The position numbers were made by a program, and so were the translations under genes. The notes below the pieces were generated by a model that searched no databases, was not told the origin of the DNA, and worked only from the letters and a program-made list of their open reading frames with translations. Source: Limobrevibacterium gyesilva (GTDB taxonomy: Bacteria > Pseudomonadota > Alphaproteobacteria > Acetobacterales > Acetobacteraceae). From it: a stretch of DNA of 64,000 nt. Below are positions 1 through 8,041 of this stretch, piece by piece. The number at the start of each line of letters is the position of its first letter. The first letter of the stretch is position 1. The DNA lies in contig NZ_JAPDNT010000002.1 of assembly GCF_025989185.1 (NCBI RefSeq), positions 124,001-188,000 on the forward strand, written 5' to 3'.

Positions 1-852
1 CCCCTTGCCCGCCTCGCCGGCGCGCGCGGCTTCGATGGTGGCGTTCAGGGCCAGCAGATTGGTCTGGCCGGCGATGTCGGTAATGAGGCCCACCACGTCG
101 CCGATCTTGGCCGCCCCTTGCGCCAGCGTCTGCACGATCGCGTCGGTGCGCCGCGCATCTTCGACCGCGCGCCCGGCGATCTGCGCGGAATGGCCCACCT
201 GGCGGCTGATCTCGGAGATCGAGGCGGCGAGCTGGCCGGCCGCTGCGGCCACCACCTCGACGTTGCCGGTGGTCTGTTCCACCGTGCCGGTGGCGTCCGC
301 CGTACAGCCATCGGCGATGCCGGCGGCCTCGCGCATGGTCATGGCGCTGCCGCGCAGCGCCTCCGCGGCCTGCGACAGCGCGCCGGCCATGCCCCCTACC
401 CGCTCCTGCAGCCGCTCGGCCACACCCTGCATGGCGGCGCGGCGTGTTGCCTCCGCGGCCAACGTGGCATCGCGTTGCGAGCTTTCCAGCGCCTGCTTCT
501 CCTCGGCCGCGCGTTTGAACACCAGCACCGCCTGCGCCATCCGGCCGATCTCGTCGCGCCGGGCGGCCTCGGGCAGCTCGGCCGAGAGGTCGCCTCGCGC
601 GATCCCGCCCATCGCCTGCGCCAGCCGCGCGAGCGGGCGAGCGACCGAGCGGCCGAGCACCACCGAAAGACCGCCGGCAACGACGGCAAAGACCAGGCCG
701 AGCAGCCCGAGCCGGATCGCCACGTGGTTGCCGATCATGCCCTGGTGCTGGACATGCAGCGCCGCCGCCAGCGTCACCACGAGGCCCAGCAGCATGACCG
801 CGACGGGCGCCTGCAGGCGCCAGGACAAGGAGAGGGTGAGCAGACGCTTCAT
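1..852 (-). CDS. Methyl-accepting chemotaxis-type transducer (3' end cut by window edge)
   Basis: Signal transducer that would couple to CheW/CheA; the 284 codons seen are the N-terminal part. Two hydrophobic helices lie at about residues 14-33 and 47-66 with only a dozen residues between them, so there is essentially no periplasmic sensor domain. A HAMP segment follows (about 66-117) and then a long heptad-rich helix. The sequence stops just after the family's signalling-tip motif ([17 protein letters not shown]), so the CheW/CheA-binding hairpin is reached but the returning helix and C-terminus lie outside the window. The ATG (850-852) is the first residue of a hydrophobic start typical of the family. 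No che genes are next to it. Input could come from membrane or cytoplasmic cues rather than a periplasmic ligand (inference). Confidence 0.9.
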   Translation of the reverse strand, partial: MKRLLTLSLSWRLQAPVAVMLLGLVVTLAAALHVQHQGMIGNHVAIRLGLLGLVFAVVAGGLSVVLGRSVARPLARLAQAMGGIARGDLSAELPEAARRDEIGRMAQAVLVFKRAAEEKQALESSQRDATLAAEATRRAAMQGVAERLQERVGGMAGALSQAAEALRGSAMTMREAAGIADGCTADATGTVEQTTGNVEVVAAAAGQLAASISEISRQVGHSAQIAGRAVEDARRTDAIVQTLAQGAAKIGDVVGLITDIAGQTNLLALNATIEAARAGEAGKG

Positions 853-955
853 CAGGGCAGGTCCCGGCAGTGGAATGGACCACCAGGATGCGCGCCAGCC
901 CTGAACGAATGGTTCACGCCCGCCCAGCGCGTGCGGCCCGGCGGGCGCCCCTTCC

Positions 956-1939
956 CTACGCCCCGTACAGCCCCGCCGCGCGGGCACGCACCTTGATCAG
1001 CGCCACCAGCAGCTCCAGCGTCGGCATGGCGACGCCGGACATGCGCGCGAGCTCGAGCGGCACGGTATAGAGCGCGTCGACCTCCATCGGCCGGCCCGCG
1101 GTGAGGTCCTGCAGGATGCTGGGGCGGTGGCCCAGCTTCATGTTGGTGGCGACGATCCGCTCCACATCCAGGTTCACCGAGCAGCCCATGGCGCGGATCA
1201 GCGCGTCGGCCTCGGCCACCACGCGGCGGGAGGCGTCGATGCAGGCCTGCTCCTCGTGCGTAGCGCGCACCGGCGACGCGGTGAGCACGCACATCGGCCC
1301 GGCGCTGAGGTTGAAGGCCAGCTTCTCCCAGATCACGTCGCGGATGCGCGGGGTCACGGTCAGTGGAAGGCCGGCGGCTTCATAAGCTCCAGCCAGCGCC
1401 GCGAGGCCCGGCGTGTCACGTCCGTCGGGCGTGCCGATGACGCAACCGCGGGTTGCGCCGCCGACCATCCGCACCACGCCCGGCGCCGGCACCGCGCTTG
1501 CCGGCCAGGCAATGCCGCCGACGACGCGCGCGGGCCCCACGGCGTTCCACAGCGCGTCGCCGGGGTCGAGCAGCCCCAGGCGCCGGCCGTCGAATTGGCC
1601 GCCATGCCCCATGAAGTACCACCAGGGGATGCCGTTGGTGAGGAAGGCCACCGGCGTGTCGGGCCCGAGCAGCGGCGCGATGGCGCCGGCCACAGACGGC
1701 AACGACGGCGCCTTGACCGTGACGATCACCGCATCCTGCGGACCGAGGGCTGCGGGATCGTCGCTGGCGCGCGGGCGGGTGGTGAAGCTCTCGTCGGGCA
1801 TTTCCACCGTCAGCCCGTTGCGGCGGATCGCCTCCAGATGGGCGCCGCGCGCCACCACCGAAACATCGGCGCCCGAGCGCGCCAGGAATCCCGCCAGATA
1901 TCCGCCGATGGCGCCGGCGCCGAAAACGCAAATCCTCAA
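956..1939 (-). CDS. 2-dehydropantoate 2-reductase family protein (PanE/ApbA-like)
   Basis: 327-residue NADPH-dependent reductase of the ketopantoate reductase family; PanE converts ketopantoate to pantoate for CoA synthesis, but many paralogues act on other 2-oxo acids. The N-terminus is a Rossmann motif ([11 protein letters not shown] from residue 8), and the length and the C-terminal helical part (a [21 protein letters not shown]-like helix) fit the family. The start codon is TTG at 1937-1939: the dinucleotide-binding motif begins only seven residues later, so no downstream start is possible, and an AAGGGG purine run lies upstream. No other pantothenate gene is nearby, so the true substrate is uncertain. 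It reads away from the VWA gene across a 430-bp region that becomes AT-rich. Confidence 0.85.
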   Translation of the reverse strand: MRICVFGAGAIGGYLAGFLARSGADVSVVARGAHLEAIRRNGLTVEMPDESFTTRPRASDDPAALGPQDAVIVTVKAPSLPSVAGAIAPLLGPDTPVAFLTNGIPWWYFMGHGGQFDGRRLGLLDPGDALWNAVGPARVVGGIAWPASAVPAPGVVRMVGGATRGCVIGTPDGRDTPGLAALAGAYEAAGLPLTVTPRIRDVIWEKLAFNLSAGPMCVLTASPVRATHEEQACIDASRRVVAEADALIRAMGCSVNLDVERIVATNMKLGHRPSILQDLTAGRPMEVDALYTVPLELARMSGVAMPTLELLVALIKVRARAAGLYGA

Positions 1940-2302
1940 GAGCCCGTCCCCTTCCGTGCGACAGGCCCACGATGCCGGTCAGCGCATTGAGTCTGCCCCA
2001 CAACGCCACGTCCCGGCAACCGACCGGGGCCGCCGACAGGCGTCGTGACAACTGCCCGCGGCCAAGCTCGCCACACGAGGCCAGTCGATGATAAAATACA
2101 AGTGAACTTACGGGTTCGTGAGGCGAAATTCGGCCATGAGCGCAGCCGCATCGGAAAGACCGTAAACTCACGCCAGTGTTATCACGCGAAAGACGGCCAA
2201 TTTCTCAGCCATTTTTAAGTACAGAGTCAGAATTTTTTACAGATATCCGGCGGGTTACGAATTCACGAACGCCTTCTCCTTGAATTCCCCGGATTTTCAT
2301 TC

Positions 2303-2318
2303 TGGCATCCGGCTTGCT
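2303..2318 (+). promoter_or_regulatory. Candidate sigma-54 (-24/-12) promoter of the PEP-CTERM gene
   Basis: The sequence TGGCATCCGGCTTGCT matches the RpoN consensus TGGCAC(G)-N4-TTGCW, with GG at -24 and GC at -12 separated by exactly 10 nt. It lies 55 bp upstream of the VWA/PEP-CTERM ATG, leaving a 5' leader of about 45 nt. Sigma-54 control fits what is known of PEP-CTERM/exosortase systems, where PrsK/PrsR-type RpoN activators are associated. No activator site was identified in the 1940-2300 stretch, which is otherwise non-coding and AT-rich from about 2080. Confidence 0.6.
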
Positions 2319-2372
2319 CAGCACCGTGTCGGGAACGACCCGTTCCTTGTTCACAACGCTGGAGCGAAAACG

Positions 2373-3071
2373 ATGCATAAGAGAATTCTTGTCGGGGCGA
2401 TCGCCTCGGCAATCCTGGCATGGGCCGCGCCGTCACACGCAGCGCCCGTGCTCGAACTCGGCCTGGCGATCGACGGGTCGGGAAGCATGAGCACCGCGCA
2501 GTTCAACCTGCAGAAGAACGGCTACATCAACGTCCTCCAGAACGCGTCCGTCATGCCGCAGGATGGCAGCGTCGCGATCCAGATCGTTCAGTTCTCCTCA
2601 ACGGTCCAGAGCGTGCTGCCGATGACGATCGTCACGCCGGGCAGCCTCGCCTCGATCATCTCTGCCCTCTCCGGCATGAGCCAGCTCGGCGGCAGCACCG
2701 CCATTGGCGACGCGATCACCTTCCTCAGCAACAGCATCCAGACGAACGCCATCACCTCCAACCGGCAGGTCATCGACGTCTCGACGGACGGCGAAGGCAA
2801 TACCGGCGTCAATCAGGTCACCGCCGCCAACAGCGCGATTGCCAACGGCATCGAGCAGGTCAATTGCCTCGGCATCGGCCCTGACGCCAACTGCAATTTC
2901 GTTCGCGGCGCCGGATCGTTTTCGGAGAGTGCCGCTTCGTTCGCAGACTTCCAGGACGCGCTGGTGCGCAAGATCGGCCGCGAAGTCGCGGTGCCCGAGC
3001 CGGCTTCGCTGGCGCTGCTCGGTGCGGGGCTGATCGGCCTTGGCACCGTCCGCCGTCGCCGGCAGCGCTGA
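2373..3071 (+). CDS. Secreted VWA-like (DUF1194-type) protein with PEP-CTERM sorting signal
   Basis: 232-residue exported protein. A signal peptide occupies about residues 1-23 (cleavage near SHA/AP). A VWA-type MIDAS follows: DGSGS at residues 34-38, a GGSTAIGDA threonine loop and a VSTDGEGN loop, so a metal-dependent ligand site is probably intact. The C-terminus is a textbook PEP-CTERM signal: VPEPASLALLG, a short hydrophobic helix and an RRRRQR tail, which predicts processing and anchoring by an exosortase (none in this window). The ATG at 2373 is preferred over the upstream in-frame start at 2280, because GGAG lies 9 nt before it and the signal peptide begins there. A sigma-54-like site lies upstream and a hairpin downstream. 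The class DUF1194 is a recognition from motifs, not a search. Confidence 0.85.
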   Translation: MHKRILVGAIASAILAWAAPSHAAPVLELGLAIDGSGSMSTAQFNLQKNGYINVLQNASVMPQDGSVAIQIVQFSSTVQSVLPMTIVTPGSLASIISALSGMSQLGGSTAIGDAITFLSNSIQTNAITSNRQVIDVSTDGEGNTGVNQVTAANSAIANGIEQVNCLGIGPDANCNFVRGAGSFSESAASFADFQDALVRKIGREVAVPEPASLALLGAGLIGLGTVRRRRQR

Positions 3072-3094
3072 CACCGGCGCATTCGGCGGCACGA

Positions 3095-3122
3095 CGTGGC
3101 GGCTCCTGCGGGCGCCGCCACG
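3095..3122 (+). terminator. Hairpin downstream of the PEP-CTERM gene
   Basis: Perfect 9-bp GC-rich stem (CGTGGCGGC / GCCGCCACG) with a 10-nt loop, 24 bp after the stop codon. There is no clear T tract. It is a candidate intrinsic terminator or 3'-stabilising hairpin. Confidence 0.4.
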
Positions 3123-3501
3123 GTTGCCGACCGGTGCAAATCGCGCCCGAGGCGAAAGCGTCAATACGCCGTTAACAGAACTGCGACCGGTTAATAAAGA
3201 TCAACGCGCCGACACCGCCTCCGTGTTCGTAATGACCTGCGCACAGGCATGGAGCTTCCGACGATGGGGCGTGTGGTCTCGTCGGCCCGATCGAGCGGCA
3301 GCCCCCGCATCGCGGCGACGGCGATCCACCGTGGCGCCCCCTCGCCGGGGTTCCGCAAGGGTCTTCCGGCGGCGGCCGAGACGCTGCCTCCGCGCTCAGA
3401 CTCGTTGTCTTTCGCCGATACGGCGTGACCAGGTCCGGTCACCGCGTGAACTGCCCACAAACGTGCCGCAATCCAATCATGTGCAAGGGGATGAAAGGCA
3501 A

Positions 3502-4206
3502 ATGACGGAGCCAAAGAACATCCTTGTCGTTGAAGACGACCGGTCATTCCGCAACGCTCTCGCAACCGAACTGGAAAGCGACGGCACCTTCACATCCGTC
3601 GAGATCGGCAGCGGCGTCGATGTTCTGGCCAGGGTCATGGCACGAAACGCCCGCTTCGATGCGATCATCCTCGGCGAGACATCGCTTGGCGACGACGCGT
3701 GCGCGACGTGCCTGCGGCTGCGACGGTCAGGGGTGCAGCTTCCGATCGTCATGATCCGGTCTACGCCGGATGAAGACAGCGTGGTGCACAGCCTGGATTC
3801 CGGCGCCAATGATTGCATCGTGAAGCCGGTCCATTTCGGCGAGTTGAAGGCCAGGCTGCGGGCGCAGATCCGCGACTACGAGATGAGCGACAACGCGGTG
3901 CTCGGCATCGGTCCCTACCATTTCCGCCCGAGCGCACGCTCGCTCTATCACCCCGTGCAGGACCAGCAGATCCATCTGACCGTGAAAGAGGCCGCGCTGC
4001 TGCGGCAACTGCACCAGGCCGGCGGCGAGCCGGTTGGGCGCCAGGCGCTGCTGCAACGCGTCTGGGGCCGCAACACCAGCGCGCTCAGCCACACGGCCGA
4101 AACGCATATCTCGCGCCTGCGCCGCAAGATCGAGCCGTTCCTGTCGATCGAGCATGTCTCACTGATGGACGACGCCTGCGCCTACCGCCTCCGCCAGAAC
4201 CATTAG
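3502..4206 (+). CDS. OmpR/PhoB-type response regulator with atypical receiver (Gly replaces phosphoacceptor Asp)
   Basis: 234 residues: receiver domain (about 6-122), linker, and C-terminal winged-helix DNA-binding domain (about 150-232, HLTVKEAALL to the wing). The acidic pair (E11, D12), Ser87 and Lys108 of a receiver are present, but the strand-3 position that should be Asp is Gly58 (DAIILGETS). The paralogue at 6864-7667 aligns without gaps here and has Asp58 and Lys108. The domain is therefore probably not phosphorylated in the usual way. The ATG at 3502 is chosen because an AAAGG motif precedes it and the receiver starts directly after; the frame is open upstream to 3040, but that part lacks domain character. 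No histidine kinase gene is adjacent. Confidence 0.88.
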   Translation: MTEPKNILVVEDDRSFRNALATELESDGTFTSVEIGSGVDVLARVMARNARFDAIILGETSLGDDACATCLRLRRSGVQLPIVMIRSTPDEDSVVHSLDSGANDCIVKPVHFGELKARLRAQIRDYEMSDNAVLGIGPYHFRPSARSLYHPVQDQQIHLTVKEAALLRQLHQAGGEPVGRQALLQRVWGRNTSALSHTAETHISRLRRKIEPFLSIEHVSLMDDACAYRLRQNH

Positions 4207-4354
4207 CCCGCGGCGGCTTGCCGATCCGGCCCGTCCACTGGCCGGGCATGAGATGCTGCGAGCGGCTCGGCTCGACCGAAGTATTCGCGCAGCAGTGGCA
4301 GGCGGCTGCGTGGATGCCCGCCTTGCGCGCATCACGGCTGGCACCGCGCCGCTG

Positions 4355-4723
4355 CTATCGCGGCGCGCGCACCCCGATGGTGTCGGCGATATGGCCCACG
4401 ACATCGGTGATCGTGTTCCAATAGTAGCGTATCGGTGCCGCCGCCGCACCGGTATTGCCGAAATCCGATGTCTGGCGGCGGTCGGCCAGGATGAACTGCC
4501 CTTCCTTCCACGATACGACGAAGGCGGCCGCATTCCCGTCGGCCCAGTCTCGTGCGACGAGATATGCGCAGTGAATGCCCTCATCGCAGGTGTCAATCTC
4601 GCAGTCCCATGTGCCGACAAGCGTGCCGGTCAGGCTGCGGAGTGCCGCGATGTGCTGCGTCTGCAAGCCGCGCAGCCGGACGTCACTTCCAGCGAAGGCG
4701 TACTGCAACGGTCTTCCCCCCAA
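4355..4723 (-). CDS. Hypothetical protein, 122 residues, TTG start
   Basis: I do not recognise this protein. It is an open frame with a protein-like composition: a central stretch TLVGTWDCEIDTCDEG, a predicted beta-rich middle (AAAFVVSWKEGQFILAD) and an amphipathic end. The only start that keeps the whole frame is TTG (4721-4723), preceded by AGGTGA at a suitable distance. The opposite strand is also open across the same stretch (4253-4789), but its translation is arginine- and alanine-rich, as expected of an antisense shadow in GC-rich DNA. It lies alone between two regulator genes. It could still be a spurious frame. Confidence 0.4.
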   Translation of the reverse strand: MGGRPLQYAFAGSDVRLRGLQTQHIAALRSLTGTLVGTWDCEIDTCDEGIHCAYLVARDWADGNAAAFVVSWKEGQFILADRRQTSDFGNTGAAAAPIRYYWNTITDVVGHIADTIGVRAPR

Positions 4724-5363
4724 GGCAGGTCACCTAATAGCGTCTTGGAATATAAAGCCAAAATTGTGCCTGGAAAGAGGCAATCCTGACCTCGCCCCCG
4801 GATCGGCACGGCGACGAGTTCATGCGCAATCACGGGGATGTGAAGACAACTGTGTATGGGTTCAAGGCTAGCATTTGAAGCAACGGGATCATTCTTTCGA
4901 GAATTGCCCGCAAGTGCGGAGAAAAGATGTTCCCGGGATGTATGTTTTTCCACCTTCCGCTGGCGCCGGCATGACTATCGACCCGTCACCGGATAAGGCT
5001 ACGCGCCAATATTCGCACCGCCCTGTGTTCCGGCTCGCGCGGCGTCCGGCCAGGGTCGGTGGCGTTCCTGGGCGCATCGGTGTCGCGACAGGGGCAGAAA
5101 TCGGGGATGCGGCCCGTGGAAGACGCGCCACGCCAAGTTTCGGCATGCGTGGCATTCTCCATCGCCGGCGCCTGCCTCGGTGCAGCGCGGCCCGGGCCTG
5201 CGCATGTCAATTCCATAACGGGAACGTTACTGTTGAATTGGCCGATAATTGATGAAAATCTAACAAATTTATTGGCAAATTTTCGTATGTTTGCTTAACA
5301 ATTCCTTGCAATCGATCTCCGTTCCTGGGGGGCGATTGGCAAGAAACCAGCGAAAGGGCCAGG
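4724..5363. other. Non-coding stretch upstream of the Fnr-like gene
   Basis: No convincing gene: the open frames on both strands here are short and arginine-rich. The last 150 bp (5210-5360) are clearly AT-rich compared with the surroundings, consistent with a promoter region for the regulator at 5364. They contain a near-consensus Fnr half-site pair at 5249-5262. Confidence 0.5.
5249..5262 (+). promoter_or_regulatory. Fnr-box-like palindrome upstream of the Fnr-like gene
   Basis: TTGAT-GAAA-ATCTA matches 9 of the 10 defined positions of the Fnr/FixK consensus TTGAT-N4-ATCAA (the right half reads ATCTA). It sits 101 bp before the start of the Fnr-like regulator in an AT-rich leader, so autoregulation is possible. 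AT-rich DNA raises the chance of accidental matches. Confidence 0.35.
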
Positions 5364-6143
5364 ATGCTGATCGCCCTGCCACGCTCCGAGAACTGCGGTT
5401 CCTGCGGCGCGCGCCGGCTCGGCTTTTGCGGTGCGTTGCCTTCGGCGGAGGTCGATGCGCTGGCCATGATCAAGCACGCCGCCCGCGATTATCCCGCCGG
5501 CGCGGAACTCTATCGGCAGGGCGAACGCTCCAGGAACTACTTCATCGTCATCAGTGGCTGGGTGATGCAGTACACGTCACTGGATAGCGGCGAGCAGCAT
5601 GTCCGGGATTTCGCGTTGCCCGGCGAGATGATCGGCTTCAAGGGCGGCGCGGACCAGATCATGCGCCACTCGGCGCAATGCCTGACCGCCAGCCGCATCT
5701 GCGCCCTCCCCGCCGACCGCATTCGCGAACACATGGCGCGCAGCCTGCCATTCGCCGCGCGAATGGTGGACATGCTCGCCGGCCGCGAGACGCGCGCCAA
5801 CGATCACGCCGTGAACATCGGCGCCCGTTCGGCGCGCGACCGGGTTTCGCACTTCCTGGTGGAATTGTTTCAGCGCGTGCATCACCGGCTGCCGCAGCGG
5901 CCTGGCGACGCCGTCTCGCTGCCATTGACGCTCACGCATATCGGTCTGGCGCTGGGCCTCACGCATGTCCATGTCAGCCGGACGCTGCGGTCATTGCGAG
6001 AGCAAAACGTACTCCAGTTCAGCCGCCACCGGCTGGAAGTGCTTGATCCTGCGGCGCTTGGGCATATCGTGGGCTTCGACCTGTCAGGCCCCGAGGCGCG
6101 AGAGCGCCAGGCGCACGCGACAAGCGGCGCCGGCCTGCCATAG
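5364..6143 (+). CDS. Crp/Fnr-family regulator with Fnr-like cysteine set
   Basis: 259 residues: N-terminal cysteine motif C11-x2-C14-x7-C22, cyclic-nucleotide-binding-type beta roll (about 30-125), dimerisation helix, and winged HTH (about 150-235). A central cysteine, Cys113 in SRICALP, lines up with Cys122 of E. coli Fnr (SMVCEIP). The protein thus has a plausible four-ligand set for an oxygen-sensitive [4Fe-4S] cluster. The recognition helix reads LTHVHVSRTLR: Ser and Arg of the Fnr E..SR motif are there, but the glutamate position is Val, so its DNA half-site may differ from TTGAT. The ATG at 5364 has a purine run (AAAGGGCCAGG) upstream. The gene is monocistronic. It probably senses O2 or NO/redox; effector and targets are unknown. 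Confidence 0.88.
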   Translation: MLIALPRSENCGSCGARRLGFCGALPSAEVDALAMIKHAARDYPAGAELYRQGERSRNYFIVISGWVMQYTSLDSGEQHVRDFALPGEMIGFKGGADQIMRHSAQCLTASRICALPADRIREHMARSLPFAARMVDMLAGRETRANDHAVNIGARSARDRVSHFLVELFQRVHHRLPQRPGDAVSLPLTLTHIGLALGLTHVHVSRTLRSLREQNVLQFSRHRLEVLDPAALGHIVGFDLSGPEARERQAHATSGAGLP

Positions 6144-6216
6144 CCCGACATCGCCCGCCCCGCCGCGTGCCGCCCGGGGCGCATGCCCGAAGCGTTTGGA
6201 TCATGGCCGCCGCAGC

Positions 6217-6271
6217 CGATACCAACGGCCCTTGACGATGACCCTTCCATTGTCAAGGGCCGTTGGTATCG
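6217..6271. repeat. Long perfect palindrome (20-bp arms), copy 1
   Basis: Arms 6217-6236 and 6252-6271 are perfectly complementary, with a 15-nt loop. The outer part of the arm reads ATACCAACGGCC. It lies 73 bp after the stop of the Fnr-like gene. A second palindrome 40 bp further on begins with nearly the same arm core, so this looks like a member of a REP/MITE-like palindrome family that may also terminate transcription. There is no T tract. Confidence 0.75.
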
Positions 6272-6310
6272 CGCGCCGAGTTGGTGGGCGGCCGCGCGCA
6301 AAATAACGAC

Positions 6311-6347
6311 TCATACCAGCGGCCATTCTTCATGGCCGCTGGTATGA
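6311..6347. repeat. Long perfect palindrome (16-bp arms), copy 2
   Basis: Arms 6311-6326 and 6332-6347 pair perfectly around the loop TCTTC. The arm core ATACCAGCGGCC differs from copy 1 (6217-6271) by one base over 12. Two related but non-identical palindromes side by side suggest a dispersed element rather than two independent terminators. Confidence 0.75.
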
Positions 6348-6505
6348 CACGCGCGTGTGCAACGGAAGCGATAGCGCGGCGATTTCGTTTTGTATTGGCT
6401 ACATCATCGGGTGACGGAATCGTTCATTCGCCCGCAACAAATGTTAACGTCACGCTGGGCGCGATGTGTTTGCTTATTGTCGACCAGAGAGGCATTCGGG
6501 AAGCG

Positions 6506-6775
6506 ATGGACGTGCATCCCGTGACGAGGAATGTCATACGCATGGTACTGCTCAGGATCGTCGCTGTGTGCATTGGTTGCCTGGTCTCGACGGCGATATT
6601 GTTCGGGCTGTACCTGCTGTCGCAGTCATACGTGTTCTGGGCCTTGTGCATCGTCGCATGCGCGTCGCAGCTGCCAATCGGCAGAGAGGGATGGGCGCAG
6701 GTCACGGGGCCGCGGACTCATGCGCGCGCACGGGCAGACCGGCTTCCGACCTCGGCCGGCCGGCAATTTCCCTGA
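6506..6775 (+). CDS. Small predicted two-helix membrane protein, hypothetical
   Basis: An 89-residue frame (ATG at 6506, preceded by GGGAAG) that I do not recognise. Residues about 10-58 contain two hydrophobic segments (starting near VLLRIVAVCIGCLVS and YVFWALCIVACA) joined by a short turn. They are followed by a charged, Arg-rich C-terminal tail (THARARADRLP) that would face the cytoplasm under the positive-inside rule. An in-frame ATG at 6464 could extend it by 14 residues but lacks a ribosome-binding site. It lies between the palindromes and a response regulator on the other strand. The hydrophobic pattern argues for a real protein; conservation is unknown. Confidence 0.4.
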   Translation: MDVHPVTRNVIRMVLLRIVAVCIGCLVSTAILFGLYLLSQSYVFWALCIVACASQLPIGREGWAQVTGPRTHARARADRLPTSAGRQFP

Positions 6776-6863
6776 ACTGATCGTGCTGTGCTGCACGCGG
6801 CACGGCCGGCATGGCGGCAGCGTGCCGCCATGCCGGCGCGTTGGGCGCTCGGCGCCGTGCAGC

Positions 6864-7667
6864 CTATGCGGGGATCAGGCTCGGCTGCCGTCCCCGCACC
6901 CGCGCATGCGCGGCCGCGAGCAACGGTGCCGGAGCATCCGCCGCCAACCCGTCATCGCCGCCGCTCGTCCAGCCGGCATTGAGCCGGTAGCCGCCCTTGT
7001 CACGCAACAGGATCGGCGTCCGCAGAGGATCGGCCTCGATCTTGCGGCGGAGGCGATAGATATGTGTCCCCACCGTGTTGGTCCGGGCGCGCTGACTGTA
7101 GCCCCACACCTCCCGCAGCAAGGTGCCGCAATCGACCGGGGTGGAGTGGGCGCGGCAGAGAAACGCCAGCAGCTCCGCCTCCTTCTTCGTCAGCCGGATG
7201 CGGCGCGCCCCCGTGGGATCGAACAGTTCCTGCAACGCCGGCCGGAATTCATAGGGCCCGACAGCAAGCAACGCATTCTCGTTGGTCTCGTGCATGCGCA
7301 GCTGGGCACGCAGCCGCGCCTTCAACTCCAACAGCCGGACCGGCTTCGCGATATAGTCGTTCGCACCGGCCTCCAGCCCGCTGACCGCGCCGCGCTCGTC
7401 CCTGACGGTGCCGAGCAGGATGATGGGAATGTCGACGCGCTCCCGGCGGAGGTAGGACACGACTTCACATTCGCGCTCGCCGGCGGTCGCTGTGTCAAGA
7501 AGAAGCGCACCAAATCGAGCGTCATCCGCAAATATACAGCTATAGAGCTCAGTAATACTTGTGACCGTTGTCGACTGGAATGCATCGTCTGCGGCCAGAA
7601 CTGTCACGATGCTGGCGGCCAAACCGTTGTCATCCGTTGCGATCAGGATATGCTTGCTGCACGTCAT
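6864..7667 (-). CDS. OmpR/PhoB-type response regulator
   Basis: 267 residues: receiver domain with phosphoacceptor Asp58 (GALLLDTA), Thr87 and Lys108, then a winged-helix effector domain (RLTKKEAELLAFL through GTHIYRLRRKI, about 160-232) and a C-terminal tail of some 35 residues rich in Ala and Arg. The first acidic position is Thr11 (ATDDN), so the Mg2+-binding pair is not canonical. It is colinear with the regulator at 3502-4206, which lacks the Asp. The ATG at 7665-7667 is chosen because GGGAG precedes it by 8 nt and the receiver begins at once; an upstream in-frame start (7718) would add 17 residues. No kinase is adjacent. Targets are unknown. Confidence 0.88.
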   Translation of the reverse strand: MTCSKHILIATDDNGLAASIVTVLAADDAFQSTTVTSITELYSCIFADDARFGALLLDTATAGERECEVVSYLRRERVDIPIILLGTVRDERGAVSGLEAGANDYIAKPVRLLELKARLRAQLRMHETNENALLAVGPYEFRPALQELFDPTGARRIRLTKKEAELLAFLCRAHSTPVDCGTLLREVWGYSQRARTNTVGTHIYRLRRKIEADPLRTPILLRDKGGYRLNAGWTSGGDDGLAADAPAPLLAAAHARVRGRQPSLIPA

Positions 7668-8041
7668 CGTTGTCACTCCCGTGCGCCCGTGTCTGGGCCT
7701 TGCGTCAATCGACCGCATCGCGACGGATGGTGCACCCGCCGTGCCGCTGGTCCCGCAAGGATTACGCGCATGTTCGCCAATGGCGCGCGTTAACCAATGT
7801 TAAGCCACATCATGGAATATACGGGTATGTCACAGAATATTGATTGCGATTGAATAATAGTTCACACAACCGCGCAGCGCTCGATCATGGCGCGGGACCC
7901 AGACTCGAAAACATGAAAATTGCCTGATCCGCGAGCCAACCGGCTCGCATGCTTGCGCAGGCGGATCCGGCCTCCGCCGGCCATCCTGGCCGCGCCTCGC
8001 GGCGGCCGGCGGTCGCGCCCACCGGCCGCCGCGCGGGCTGC
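7668..8041. other. Intergenic region upstream of the response regulator
   Basis: 374 bp without a convincing gene. The part from about 7795 to 7875 is AT-rich and probably holds the promoter of the minus-strand regulator. It includes a poor Fnr-like half-site pair (TTGAT-TGCG-ATTGA, 7840-7853) that I do not trust. From 7920 to 8041 the DNA is GC-rich and featureless. Confidence 0.4.

Noticed and set aside
3040-3501. N-terminal extension of the response regulator starting inside the VWA gene
   Set aside because: The upstream frame is Arg-rich and unlike any domain, and the receiver begins right after the ATG at 3502, which has a ribosome site.
4253-4789. 178-codon plus-strand frame after the first response regulator
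   Set aside because: Arg/Cys-rich translation, no ribosome site, and it lies opposite a more protein-like frame at 4355-4723.
7840-7853. Second Fnr-like half-site pair upstream of the response regulator
   Set aside because: The right half matches only 3 of 5 positions and the region is AT-rich, so chance is likely.
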